This document shows positions 8,704 through 16,986 of a stretch of 64,000 bases of DNA, piece after piece. Source of the stretch: Hyphobacterium sp. SN044 (GTDB taxonomy: Bacteria > Pseudomonadota > Alphaproteobacteria > Caulobacterales > Maricaulaceae); the NCBI RefSeq assembly GCF_021864465.1, contig NZ_JAKKUV010000006.1, positions 1-64,000 of the forward strand, in the 5' to 3' direction. Position 1 is the first letter of the stretch. Each line of letters opens with the position of its first letter. The notes below the pieces were generated by a model. That model did not search any database and was not told the DNA's origin. It saw only the letters and a program-made list of their open reading frames with translations. Both the position numbers and the translations under genes were made by a program.

Positions 8704-9614
8704 GATGTACTCCCCTCGGAACTGGTTGGGTTTTTGATGGCACCGGCCGGCTGCACCCGGTCGGCGAATTCCGCGACCGCACTGGCGAAGCGCTCGGGCT
8801 CCTCCAGGTGCGGCGCATGGCCCGATCGCGCGAAGGAGACGAGTTCGGCATCGGGAAGAGTCTCGACGAGAAACCGGCTCGTCTCCGGGCTGTAGGCTTC
8901 GCTCAGCGCGCCATGGATGACACGGACGGGAAGCTTCAGTTCGGGCAGGATGGACCGCGCGTCCTCGGCGGCCATTGAAGTCCAGAGATCCGCCATCGCA
9001 TCGCCGTCATGGGCGGCGAATTCGCGCACGACGCGCTCGCGGTCCTCACCCAGACGGTGGCGGGAATCGCGCGCGAACATGCGCGGCGCAAAGGCATCGG
9101 CGTAGGCGGCCCAGTTGGCGCGCATCGACTCGCAGGCGCGCTGCGAGGTCGCGGCATCGATGCCGTTCGACATGCCGAGCGTCCAGGCGTGATCGTTGAG
9201 AATGCGCGGGCTCATGTCTTCCACGACGAGGCCGGCGAAACGGGCGTCGCCGTGATCGGCCAGCAGCCGCCACAGCACCATCGCCCCCATTGACCAGCCG
9301 ATCGCGACGGCGTGGTGGAGATCGAGCGCCTCGGCCATCGCCTTCAGGTCGCTGGCAAGCTGCTTCATCGTCAGAGGCGCACGACCGCGCGGGGTCGATC
9401 CGTGGGCGCGAAGGTCCGGCGCGATCACCCGGAAGCGGCCGTCAAGACGATGCTGGGTGTCCTCGAAGAAACCGGCATGCGCCGACCAGCCATGCACGAA
9501 CAGGAGGTCCGGCCCCTGGCCACTCACGGCCACGGACATCGCGGTGCCGTCGCTGAGCGGCACCGTCAACCGTGCGATCCCGCCGGTCTCGGCCAGTGCA
9601 TTCGCGTGAGGCAA
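8700..9614 (-). CDS. Alpha/beta hydrolase, first gene of the minus arm
   Basis: A 304-aa cytoplasmic-type alpha/beta hydrolase with oxyanion motif FVHGWSAH, nucleophile elbow GWSMGA (Ser108), and a C-terminal GHAPHLEEP carrying the catalytic His. There is no signal peptide. It is the promoter-proximal gene of the minus-strand arm and is divergently arranged from a TetR regulator. The 4-nt overlap with the TonB receptor indicates one transcript. It differs from the second hydrolase at 5382-6305, which has a membrane anchor. Possible activities include esterase, lactonase or ring-cleavage-product hydrolase; the sequence alone does not choose. Confidence 0.87.
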   Translation of the reverse strand: MPHANALAETGGIARLTVPLSDGTAMSVAVSGQGPDLLFVHGWSAHAGFFEDTQHRLDGRFRVIAPDLRAHGSTPRGRAPLTMKQLASDLKAMAEALDLHHAVAIGWSMGAMVLWRLLADHGDARFAGLVVEDMSPRILNDHAWTLGMSNGIDAATSQRACESMRANWAAYADAFAPRMFARDSRHRLGEDRERVVREFAAHDGDAMADLWTSMAAEDARSILPELKLPVRVIHGALSEAYSPETSRFLVETLPDAELVSFARSGHAPHLEEPERFASAVAEFADRVQPAGAIKNPTSSEGSTS

Positions 9615-9681
9615 AGCTCACAACCTCCCCTTGTCGCGCGGGGTCGCTAACGGACCCTTTTGTGCGATATTGCGCGTGTGC

Positions 9682-9699
9682 TCATTTTGTGAAAAGTGA
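9682..9699. promoter_or_regulatory. Candidate TetR operator
   Basis: An imperfect 18-bp palindrome of the form TCAnTTTnnnnAAAnTGA in the divergent region between the hydrolase and the tetR gene. Half of the motif (TTTTGTG) also occurs once more at 9658-9664. A self-regulating TetR protein would be expected to bind here and control both arms. The site overlaps the possible GTG start at 9696. Assignment rests on symmetry and position only. Confidence 0.35.
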
Positions 9700-9704
9700 A
9701 TCAT

Positions 9705-10313
9705 ATGTCAACTTCGATTGAAACAGCCTCGGCAAAGGGGCCCAAAACCGCGCGCGGAGAACGGACCCGCCGGAAGCTGCTGGAAGCGGCGGAACGCGAA
9801 TTCGGCGCGAACGGATTTCACGCCACCTCGATCGGCGAGATCACCAGGCGGGCCAAGGTCGCGCTCGGCACCTTCTATGTCTATTTCGACTCGAAGGACG
9901 AGATCTTCCGCGGCCTCGTCGACCACATGGGACGGACCACGCGAAGCTGGCTCGCGGAACGCATCGGCACGGCGACCAACCGCCTCGAAGCCGAGCGGCT
10001 CGGTATCGAGCTCTACATCGATTTCGTGCGCGCCCACCGCGATCTCTACCGCATCGTCATGGAATCCCAGTTCGTCGCGCCGGACGCCTACCGCGCCTAT
10101 TACGAGACCTTCGTGGAAGGCTATCGCCGCAATCTCGACGACGCGGTGAAGCGCGGGGAAATCAGCGCCGGTGACGCCGACATCCGGGCCTGGGCCCTGA
10201 TGGGGATGAACACCTATCTCGGTCTGAAATACGGCATCTGGGACGAAAGCCGGTCCAGCCGCGAGATCGCCAACGAAGCCGCGGCGATGATCGTCGAAGG
10301 GCTGCGCCCGTGA
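9705..10313 (+). CDS. TetR/AcrR-family transcriptional regulator
   Basis: About 202 aa. The N-terminal helix-turn-helix is typical: RRKLLEAAEREFGANGFHATSIGEITRRAKVALGTFYVYFDSKDEIF (about residues 21-67). A C-terminal ligand-binding region follows (FVRAHRDLYRIVMESQF). An alternative GTG start at 9696 would add three residues. ATG 9705 is preferred because a palindrome covers the GTG. It is divergent from the hydrolase/TonB receptor arm and its stop overlaps the enoyl-CoA hydratase start by 4 nt, so it is the first gene of the acyl-CoA operon. It is probably a repressor released by a substrate or its CoA ester. Confidence 0.88.
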   Translation: MSTSIETASAKGPKTARGERTRRKLLEAAEREFGANGFHATSIGEITRRAKVALGTFYVYFDSKDEIFRGLVDHMGRTTRSWLAERIGTATNRLEAERLGIELYIDFVRAHRDLYRIVMESQFVAPDAYRAYYETFVEGYRRNLDDAVKRGEISAGDADIRAWALMGMNTYLGLKYGIWDESRSSREIANEAAAMIVEGLRP

Positions 10314-11113
10314 CAGCGCCGTCCGGTCATGCACTCGTCCGCCGCGAGCGGCGGAACGGCGTCAGCCTCATCACGCTCGACCGTCCGTCGCGCGGCAATG
10401 CGCTCGTCCCGGACTTGCTGGCGCACCTTCACGCAGCACTCGATCAATCCGCTCGGGACGGCGGTCCGCTCGTCCTCACCGGCAGCGGCAAGGCCTTTTC
10501 CACCGGCGGAGACATTGCCGGATTTCTCGAACACGCCGCCTCACCCGGCGCGCTGCGCGACTACGCGGCCAGTCTCGTCGGCGCGCTCAACCGGGTCATC
10601 CTCACCCTGCGCCGCCACCCCGGAACCGTCATCGCTGCGGTCAACGGTCCCGTGACCGGCGGGTCGCTCGGCCTCGCCCTCGCTGCCGACCGCGTCCTCA
10701 TGTCCGACGCTGCATTCGTTCAGCCCTATTACGCCCTCATGGGGTTCGCGCCCGATGGCGGCTGGACAGCACTCCTGCCCCATCGTATCGGCGCGGCGCG
10801 CGCGTCCGGCTGGATCGCCAGCGACACCCGTCAGCATGCGGACGATCTGCTGCGGATCGGCTTTGCCGACCGCGTCTGCGCGCCGGAGGCACTCCTGTCC
10901 GCCGCCCTCTCGGAGACGCAGGACGCCGTCCCGCTCGACCCCGCCATCATCCTCGGTACCCGCCGCCTGACCGGTCAGGACGCCGAATCGCTGGCCCCGG
11001 CGCTCGAAGCGGAGCGTCAGGCCTTTCTCGCCCATATCGTCCGGCCCGAGACGCTGGACCGCATGCGCGCCTTCACCGCGCCGAAGCCGGAGGCCAAGAA
11101 ATGCGCTTCCTGA
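10310..11113 (+). CDS. Enoyl-CoA hydratase/isomerase family protein
   Basis: A 267-aa crotonase-fold protein. It shows the oxyanion-hole segments GSGKAFSTGGDIAGF (about 59-74) and NGPVTGGSLGLALAADRV (about 107-125), followed by GFAPDGGWT near 146-154. It starts with GTG overlapping the tetR stop. Members hydrate, isomerise or otherwise act on acyl-CoA thioesters in the cytoplasm. A Glu is not obvious at one of the usual hydratase positions, so isomerase or another crotonase chemistry is possible. The last codons overlap the acyl-CoA synthetase gene by 13 nt, arguing for coupled translation. Confidence 0.87.
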   Translation: MTAPSGHALVRRERRNGVSLITLDRPSRGNALVPDLLAHLHAALDQSARDGGPLVLTGSGKAFSTGGDIAGFLEHAASPGALRDYAASLVGALNRVILTLRRHPGTVIAAVNGPVTGGSLGLALAADRVLMSDAAFVQPYYALMGFAPDGGWTALLPHRIGAARASGWIASDTRQHADDLLRIGFADRVCAPEALLSAALSETQDAVPLDPAIILGTRRLTGQDAESLAPALEAERQAFLAHIVRPETLDRMRAFTAPKPEAKKCAS

Positions 11114-12603
11114 CCGATATCGCTGCCCGCCGCGCCGCCATGAATCCCGCTGGTGCGGCCTTCATCGACCTGACGACGGATACGACCGTCACCTTCGGGG
11201 AATTCGACGTCCGCGCGGGCCGCGCCGCCACACTTCTGGAACAGGCCGGGATCGGCTTTGGCGACCGGGTCGCCATCCTCTGCCGCAACCGGGTGGAATT
11301 CTTCGAAATCCTCTTCGCCTGCGCCCGTCTCGGCGCCATCCTGGTGCCGCTCAATTGGCGCATGCCCGCCGCCGAACTCGTCCCGCTGATCGAGGATTGC
11401 GCCGCGAAACTCGTCCTTTTCGGCGCCGAGGACGAAGCCGTCGCGAAAAACGCTGCCAAGGGCTCGGGCGCGGTCCTGATCGGTCTCGACGCGGACTATG
11501 CCGCGCGGCGCGACGCCAGCGCCCGCCATCCCGGCAGATCCGAATGGCCCGCCGACGAGACCTGGTATCTGATCTACACCTCCGGCACGACGGGCCGGCC
11601 CAAGGGCGTCATCCAGACCTATGCGATGGCGCATGTGAACTACATCAACATCGCCCAGGCGACGGGCCTGCGCGGCACGGACGCGACGCTCAACTTCCTG
11701 CCGCTCTTCCACACCGCCGGCATCAATCTGCACACCCTGCCGGTCTTCTTCGCGGGCGGGACGAATTACGTCCTTCCGGGCTTCGATCCGGGTGCGCTTC
11801 TGGCCCTTGTGAATGCCGGCAAGATGGACGTGTTCATCGGCGTCCCGGCGGTTTACCGTGAGCTGACCCTGCACCCCGATTTCGAGAGTGCCGACCTGAC
11901 CAGGGTCCGCCACTGGGCCTGCGGCGGCGCGCCCCTGCCCGACATTCTGGTCCAGACCTTCGCGAAGAAGGGGGCCATCGTCTGCAACGGCTTCGGCATG
12001 ACCGAAACCGGCCCGACCGCCTTCCTGTCCGACCCCGAACACGCGCTCGACAAGATCGGTTCGGTCGGCCGCACCTGGCTTCTGACCGAGGCGCGGATCG
12101 CGACGCCCGAGGGCGATCCCGTCCCGCAGGGCGAAACCGGCGAGATCCAGTTCCATGGTCCGGGCCTCACGCCCGGCTACTGGAACCGACCCGAAGAGAC
12201 GGCAAAGCTCTTCACCGACGACGGCTGGCTGAAAAGCGGCGATCTCGGCCGCGAGGACGCAGACGGCTTCGTCTATGTCGCGGGCCGGATCAAGGAGATG
12301 TACATTTCCGGCGGCGAGAACGTCTACCCCGCCGAGGTCGAGAATGTCCTCGCCCGCCACCCCGCCGTGCTGGAAGCCGCCGTCGCCGGCGTGCCCGACG
12401 AGAAGTGGGGCGAGGTCGGCTGCGCCCACATCATCCTGCGGCCCGGCAAGTCGGCGGACGCAGCCGAGCTGACGGCCTGGTGCCGCGAGAACCTCGCCGG
12501 CTTCAAGGTGCCGCGCCACTGGATCTTCGCCGCCGACTTCCCGCGCACGGCGGCGGGCAAGGTGCAAAAACACCTGCTGCCGAAACCGGAGGGCGTGGCA
12601 TGA
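11101..12603 (+). CDS. Acyl-CoA synthetase (AMP-binding)
   Basis: A 500-aa adenylate-forming enzyme that activates a carboxylic acid to its CoA thioester with ATP. The P-loop-like motif YTSGTTGRPKG lies near residues 159-169, the core NGFGMTETGP near 297, the hinge GREDADGFVYVAGR near 383, then YISGGENVYPAEVE, and the C-terminal catalytic lysine in TAAGKVQKH. Length fits class I short/medium-chain or aryl acid-CoA ligases. It overlaps the hydratase gene upstream and the first MaoC gene downstream (ATGA), placing it centrally in the operon. The acid substrate is unknown. Confidence 0.92.
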   Translation: MRFLTDIAARRAAMNPAGAAFIDLTTDTTVTFGEFDVRAGRAATLLEQAGIGFGDRVAILCRNRVEFFEILFACARLGAILVPLNWRMPAAELVPLIEDCAAKLVLFGAEDEAVAKNAAKGSGAVLIGLDADYAARRDASARHPGRSEWPADETWYLIYTSGTTGRPKGVIQTYAMAHVNYINIAQATGLRGTDATLNFLPLFHTAGINLHTLPVFFAGGTNYVLPGFDPGALLALVNAGKMDVFIGVPAVYRELTLHPDFESADLTRVRHWACGGAPLPDILVQTFAKKGAIVCNGFGMTETGPTAFLSDPEHALDKIGSVGRTWLLTEARIATPEGDPVPQGETGEIQFHGPGLTPGYWNRPEETAKLFTDDGWLKSGDLGREDADGFVYVAGRIKEMYISGGENVYPAEVENVLARHPAVLEAAVAGVPDEKWGEVGCAHIILRPGKSADAAELTAWCRENLAGFKVPRHWIFAADFPRTAAGKVQKHLLPKPEGVA

Positions 12604-12962
12604 AATCCGTCTCGCTCGACCGCGCTTTCACCCAGGCCGAATTCGACGCCTTCGCGAAACTGTCCGGCGACGACAACCCGATCCATGTCGACTGGGAGTT
12701 TGCCGTCCGCACCCGTTTCGGAAAAACCGTCGCCCATGGCGCGATGCTCTGCTCGGTGCTCCGGGGTCTCTGCGAACAGCTCGCGCCCGGCTGGCGGCAG
12801 GCCCGTCAGGACGTGATGTTTCCGGCCCCGACATATGCCGGGGAGTGGATCCATTTCTCCGCCGAGATCACCGAAGATCACGAAGATCGAAAGATCATCA
12901 CTCTGGAAGCCACGAAAGCCGGTGAAAAGGTCGTGACGGGCACAGCGGAGATGGTGAAATGA
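12600..12962 (+). CDS. MaoC-like enoyl-CoA hydratase, active-type subunit
   Basis: A 120-aa hot-dog-fold protein. The catalytic hydratase signature is present: SGDDNPIHVD near residues 23-32 supplies the Asp/His pair, followed by FGKTVAHGAMLCS. The ATG overlaps the synthetase stop by 4 nt. An in-frame extension to 12405 lies inside the synthetase and is rejected. R-specific enoyl-CoA hydratases of this size act as dimers, often with a partner. Here the partner is probably the gene at 12959. It should act on the enoyl-CoA made from the acid activated by the synthetase. Confidence 0.85.
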   Translation: MKSVSLDRAFTQAEFDAFAKLSGDDNPIHVDWEFAVRTRFGKTVAHGAMLCSVLRGLCEQLAPGWRQARQDVMFPAPTYAGEWIHFSAEITEDHEDRKIITLEATKAGEKVVTGTAEMVK

Positions 12963-13318
12963 GGCTCGGTCAGTCCGCCGAAATCACCCGCACCTACACC
13001 GCCGATGAGGTCGCCGAACTCGCCGCGCTGGCGGGGACAAGTCCGGCCGCGGACACCGTGCCGGAGCCGCTTATCCACGCCCTGTTCTCCTATCTGCTGG
13101 GCGTCGAACTGCCCGGCCAGGGCACCAATTATCTCAAACAGGAAACCGCCTACCTCGCCCCCGCTCCACTTGGCGAAGCCCTGACCGCGCGGGTCGAGAT
13201 CACCCGCCTGCGCCCCGACAAACACCTCGTCGACCTCAGAACCACCTGCACCACATCAGACGGCACAATCATCGCCGAAGGCCGCGCCCTCGTGCTGGCG
13301 AAGGATGTGGTGGGGTAG
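12959..13318 (+). CDS. MaoC-like hot-dog protein lacking the catalytic motif
   Basis: A 119-aa small protein that follows the active MaoC gene with a 4-nt overlap. The central segment (LIHALFSYLLGVELPGQGT, then a YLAPAPLGEALTARVEITRL-type strand) matches the second half of the MaoC fold. The Asp-x-Asn-Pro-x-His motif is replaced by an Ala/Pro/Asp-rich stretch. An inactive partner of a heteromeric MaoC hydratase, as known for steroid side-chain ChsH1-ChsH2, is the simplest reading. It is the last gene of the operon. Confidence 0.72.
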   Translation: MRLGQSAEITRTYTADEVAELAALAGTSPAADTVPEPLIHALFSYLLGVELPGQGTNYLKQETAYLAPAPLGEALTARVEITRLRPDKHLVDLRTTCTTSDGTIIAEGRALVLAKDVVG

Positions 13319-13319
13319 A

Positions 13320-13431
13320 CCCCTCACCCTCCCCAACCTTCGCCTTCGGCTCAGGCCGGGTCCCCTCCCTCTCCCTTGAGGGAGAGGGAAAGAAGGGCGG
13401 CTCCGAAGGAGACGCGCGTCTGGGTGAGGGG
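13320..13431. repeat. Nested palindromic intergenic element
   Basis: The outer arms CCCCTCACCC (13320-13329) and GGGTGAGGGG (13422-13431) are perfectly inverted. Nested between them is CCCTCTCCCT (13367-13376) paired with AGGGAGAGGG (13379-13388) across a 2-nt loop. The element starts immediately after the MaoC operon stop at 13318 and may end that transcript. It belongs to the C/T-G/A palindrome type also seen after the transporter and amt genes. Confidence 0.65.
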
Positions 13432-13484
13432 AAAGTCAAAAACCCGGCCCGCTCCTTGCATTCCGCACTCCCGGGAGGTCGCGG

Positions 13485-14168
13485 ATGGACGGTGCCGCAC
13501 CGGTTTTTGACGCCTGGTATGCGTTCCAGGACTGGCTCCGGCCCTATCTGGCCGGGCCGACGCTCGCCATGGCACTGGCCGGGCTGGGCCTGGGCACGCT
13601 CATGATCTTTTTGGGACGCCGTCTCGCCCCGCTGCTGTCGGCGGTCACGGGCGGAACGATCGCCGCCCTCATCGCCATCGAAGCCGACACCGGCATGACC
13701 GGGGCGGCCGTTGCCGGCATCGTCGCCGGCTCGCTGTCGATATTGCTGACACCCGTCTACGGCGCGGTGCTCGCCGGAGGTTTGGTCTATGGCGCGCTCT
13801 GGCTGACCGGCCTGCCGTCGATTCTCGGCCTTGTCCTTGGCGGGCTGACGACTGCCGCCGCGCTGCGCTATCCGGCCCGCGCGGCGATGATCGCGACGCC
13901 CATCGCCGGAGCGGTCTTCGCCGCGACCGGTCTCAATCACGCCATGGGCCTCGCCGGTTTCGGCGAGATGGAGATGGGTTTCTCGCCCGCCTCGATGCTG
14001 CTCGCACTGTGGGACAGCCTGACCGGCGGCGGTGTGACGCCGCTCGACTGGACGCGTCTCGCCATCCTGTTCGGCGGCGTCGCCATCGGCATTCCGGTGC
14101 AGTTTGGCGACTGGATCGCCACCAAGCGCCGCCCGGTCGTGGACGAGCGCGAAGCCGCCTTCCGCTAG
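13485..14168 (+). CDS. Hypothetical multi-pass membrane protein
   Basis: A 227-aa protein that is mostly hydrophobic, with about 7 to 8 predicted membrane segments rich in Gly and Ala (for example LAMALAGLGLGTLMIFLG and GIVAGSLSILLTPVYGAVLA). A charged cytoplasmic tail ends the protein. No conserved catalytic motif or family name could be assigned. An upstream purine-rich GGGAGGTCGCGG sequence serves as ribosome-binding site. Its stop codon TAG overlaps the stop of the convergent monooxygenase gene in the shared tetranucleotide CTAG (14165-14168). Function unknown. Confidence 0.75.
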   Translation: MDGAAPVFDAWYAFQDWLRPYLAGPTLAMALAGLGLGTLMIFLGRRLAPLLSAVTGGTIAALIAIEADTGMTGAAVAGIVAGSLSILLTPVYGAVLAGGLVYGALWLTGLPSILGLVLGGLTTAAALRYPARAAMIATPIAGAVFAATGLNHAMGLAGFGEMEMGFSPASMLLALWDSLTGGGVTPLDWTRLAILFGGVAIGIPVQFGDWIATKRRPVVDEREAAFR

Positions 14169-15643
14169 GCGGTCTGTTTCACGGGTTTGAGGTCATATTC
14201 CTCCACCCGGACGCGCTTCAGCATGCGGCGGAAATCGGCGGCATTGCCGGGATAGAGCGTCTCGATCCGCCCGTCGGACCGCTTGTACCAGCTGTCGCAG
14301 CCGCCGGTGGCCCAGACCGTATCAGACAGGCGCGACTGGATCTCCGCATTGTAAGCGGCCTGCGCTTCGGGCCGCACCTCGATCGTGCCGGACCCGGCCC
14401 GCGCCATGGCGCGCAGAATGTAGTCGACATGGGTCTCGATCATGAAGATGACCGAGGTTGTCCCCACCCCGGTATTCGGTCCCGTCACGATCCAGTAATT
14501 GGGAAATCCGGCCACCGCCGTGCCCCGGTGCGCCTTGGCGATGTCGTCCCATTCGTCCTGCAGCACGCGGCCCTCCCGGCCCGTGACCGGCAGCGCCCGC
14601 AACTGCGCGCCGATGTCATAGCCGGTCGCGAAGACGAGGATATCCGCCTCGACCCGCGTGCCGTCGCTGGCGATGATCGTAGGGCCCTCGATCCGGTCCA
14701 CGCCTGACGCGACGAGCCGCACATCGCCGCGTTCCAGCGCCGGATAGAAGTCGTCCGAGATCAGCATGCGCTTGCACCCCAGCGCATAGGGCGGGGTCAG
14801 CGCGGCCTGCATGTCCGGGTCGCTTATCCGCCGGCGCATCCCCTTCAGAACCCGGCCGCGCACGAAGCGCCCGAAGCCGCCCGCCCGGCGGACGATCGGG
14901 TAGATCAGCGTGTCGAGCCGCTGGCGCAGATAGCCGCGCCACGCCTGCATCAGCCAGGGAAAGCGCCGGAACTGCGTCCGCATCGCTTCGCTGTAGGCGT
15001 GGTTGCCGCGCGGATTGATGTAGTTGGCCGTGCGCTGGAACAGCGTCACCTCTGCCCCGTCCCGCGCCAGCGCGGGGGCCAGCTGGATCGCGCTCGCCGC
15101 ACTGCCGACAATGGCCACGCGCTTGCCCTCGAAGCCGATGGAATGATCCCAGCGCGCCGTGTGCAGGACGGGACCCGGGAAAGAATCGCGCCCGGAAATA
15201 TCGGGAAGATTCGGCTGGTGCAGCCCGCCCGTCGCCTGGACCAGATGCCTTGCACGCATCACCTCCCCACCCTCGGTCTCCATCCGCCAGCAGGCCCGGT
15301 CCGCCTCCCAGACGCAGTGCGTCACCCGCATTTCGAAGCGGATCGCTTCGCGCAGGCCGAACCGGTCGGTCACGTCCTCCAGATAGCGCTGGATTTCCGG
15401 CCCCGGCGGATAGGCCGCGCTCCAGTCGGGATTCGGCGCGAAGGAGAAACAGTAGAAGTGCGCCGGGATATCGCAGGCGATACCGGGATAGGTGTTCCAC
15501 CACCACGTCCCGCCTACCGCCGGCGCCTGCTCCAGCACGGCAAAGCGATAGCCAGCCTGTTTCAACCTTATGGCCGAACACAGGCCGGCAAAGCCCGCCC
15601 CGATGACGAGCGCGTCCAGGATGTGAGGGTCGTCGCGGCTCAT
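14165..15643 (-). CDS. Flavin-binding (Baeyer-Villiger-type) monooxygenase
   Basis: A 492-aa class B flavin monooxygenase. It has the FAD Rossmann motif GAGFAGLCS near residue 17, GGTWWWNTYPG, the Baeyer-Villiger fingerprint FPGPVLHTARWD (the F-x-G-x3-H-x3-W-D pattern, about residues 153-164), and a NADPH-binding GSAASAIQ motif after it. Enzymes of this group insert oxygen next to ketones to form esters or lactones, or oxidise heteroatoms, using NADPH and oxygen in the cytoplasm. It lies just outside the acyl-CoA operon, and the two nearby alpha/beta hydrolases could open the resulting lactone or ester. That link is inferred from proximity. Confidence 0.88.
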   Translation of the reverse strand: MSRDDPHILDALVIGAGFAGLCSAIRLKQAGYRFAVLEQAPAVGGTWWWNTYPGIACDIPAHFYCFSFAPNPDWSAAYPPGPEIQRYLEDVTDRFGLREAIRFEMRVTHCVWEADRACWRMETEGGEVMRARHLVQATGGLHQPNLPDISGRDSFPGPVLHTARWDHSIGFEGKRVAIVGSAASAIQLAPALARDGAEVTLFQRTANYINPRGNHAYSEAMRTQFRRFPWLMQAWRGYLRQRLDTLIYPIVRRAGGFGRFVRGRVLKGMRRRISDPDMQAALTPPYALGCKRMLISDDFYPALERGDVRLVASGVDRIEGPTIIASDGTRVEADILVFATGYDIGAQLRALPVTGREGRVLQDEWDDIAKAHRGTAVAGFPNYWIVTGPNTGVGTTSVIFMIETHVDYILRAMARAGSGTIEVRPEAQAAYNAEIQSRLSDTVWATGGCDSWYKRSDGRIETLYPGNAADFRRMLKRVRVEEYDLKPVKQTA

Positions 15644-15752
15644 GCCCGCACTCTATTCACGCCGCTCGCGCTGACCAGAGGGCAAGCGCGCTTGCGCGAT
15701 CCGGCCTGCCCCGCTACGCCGGAAACGAAGTTTGCGGGGGAGCGCAAAGCGA

Positions 15753-16985
15753 ATGCCTGAATCCGTCAGCGGCCTGTTCGGCATCGCGGCGATCTTCGCG
15801 ATCGCCTTCGCCCTCTCCACCAATCGCCGCGCGATCAGCCTGCGCATCGTCCTCAGCGCCTTCGCCATCCAGGTCGGCATCGCCGTCCTCGTGATGCACG
15901 TCCCGATCGGCCGGGCCGCGATCGACGCCATGTCCACCGGGATCAGCCAACTCCTCGCCTATTCGCAGGCGGGGATCGGCATGGTTTTCGGGCCGCTCGC
16001 CTCGGTCGAGGAAAACGGCGTCATCTTCGCCGTCCTTGTCCTGCCGGTCATCGTCTTCTTCGCCTCGCTGATGTCGGTCCTCTACTATATCGGCGTGATG
16101 CAATGGGTCGTCGCCGGCCTCGGCCGCCTGCTTCACTGGGTGCTGGGCACGGGGCGGGTGGAATCGCTCAATGCCTCGGCCAACATCTTTGTCGGCCAGA
16201 CCGAAGCACCGCTCGTCGTCCGTCCCTATCTCGCCGGTCTGACCCAGCCTCAGCTCTTCGCCGTGATGACCTCCGGCCTCGCCTCGGTCGCGGGATCGGT
16301 GCTCGCCGCCTATGCCCAGATGGGCATTCCGGTCGAATACCTCCTGGCGGCCTCCTTCATGTCCGCGCCCGGCGGTCTTCTGATGGCCAAGCTGATCATG
16401 CCGGACGCCAAGGACCATTCGGCCAAACAGGACCTGATCGAGGTCAAGCTGCCGCGCGACGAGCACTCCAACGTCATCATGGCCGCGGCCATCGGCGCCA
16501 AGGACGGCCTGCACCTGGCCCTCAACGTCGGCGCCATGCTGATCGCCTTCGTCTCACTGATCGCGCTCCTCAACGGGATTATCGGCGGCATTGCCGGCCT
16601 GTTCGGGATCGACGGGCTGACCATCCAGTCCATCCTCGGCTGGATCTTCGCGCCGCTGATGTATGTCCTCTCCATCCCGTGGTCCGAAGCGCAGGCCGCC
16701 GGCGCGATCCTCGGCGAGAAGATCATCCTCAACGAATTCGTGGCCTACCTTTCCCTGACCGGGGCGGAAAGCGAGTTCAGCCCGCGCTCGCTCGCGGTGC
16801 TGACTTTCGCCCTGTGCGGTTTCGCGAACCTGTCCTCGGTGGGCATCCTGCTCGGGGGGCTTGGCAGCCTCATTCCGGACCGGATGGGCGAGATCGCCCG
16901 CTTCGGTCTCCGGGCCGTCGCGGCGGGGACGTTATCCAACCTGATGAGCGCGGCGATCGCGGGGATATTGTTCGTCGGGGCGTAG
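15753..16985 (+). CDS. nupC: Concentrative nucleoside transporter (NupC/CNT family)
   Basis: A 410-aa membrane protein with the CNT organisation: three N-terminal helices, a NQTEAPL-like segment ([18 protein letters not shown], about 142-159), the GGLLMAK region (about 206-212), and a C-terminal ISEAQ-like segment ([20 protein letters not shown]) and [16 protein letters not shown]. These residues form the nucleoside and sodium or proton sites in the family. A TTG start at 15732 is open, but ATG 15753 gives the standard N-terminus. It takes up nucleosides across the inner membrane. The gene appears monocistronic, ending in a CCCTCCCC-type palindrome. Confidence 0.9.
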   Translation: MPESVSGLFGIAAIFAIAFALSTNRRAISLRIVLSAFAIQVGIAVLVMHVPIGRAAIDAMSTGISQLLAYSQAGIGMVFGPLASVEENGVIFAVLVLPVIVFFASLMSVLYYIGVMQWVVAGLGRLLHWVLGTGRVESLNASANIFVGQTEAPLVVRPYLAGLTQPQLFAVMTSGLASVAGSVLAAYAQMGIPVEYLLAASFMSAPGGLLMAKLIMPDAKDHSAKQDLIEVKLPRDEHSNVIMAAAIGAKDGLHLALNVGAMLIAFVSLIALLNGIIGGIAGLFGIDGLTIQSILGWIFAPLMYVLSIPWSEAQAAGAILGEKIILNEFVAYLSLTGAESEFSPRSLAVLTFALCGFANLSSVGILLGGLGSLIPDRMGEIARFGLRAVAAGTLSNLMSAAIAGILFVGA

Positions 16986-16986
16986 A

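Noticed and set aside
11017..12573. Long minus-strand open frame opposite the acyl-CoA synthetase
   Set aside because: It has no recognisable motif. The plus-strand synthetase has every expected motif.
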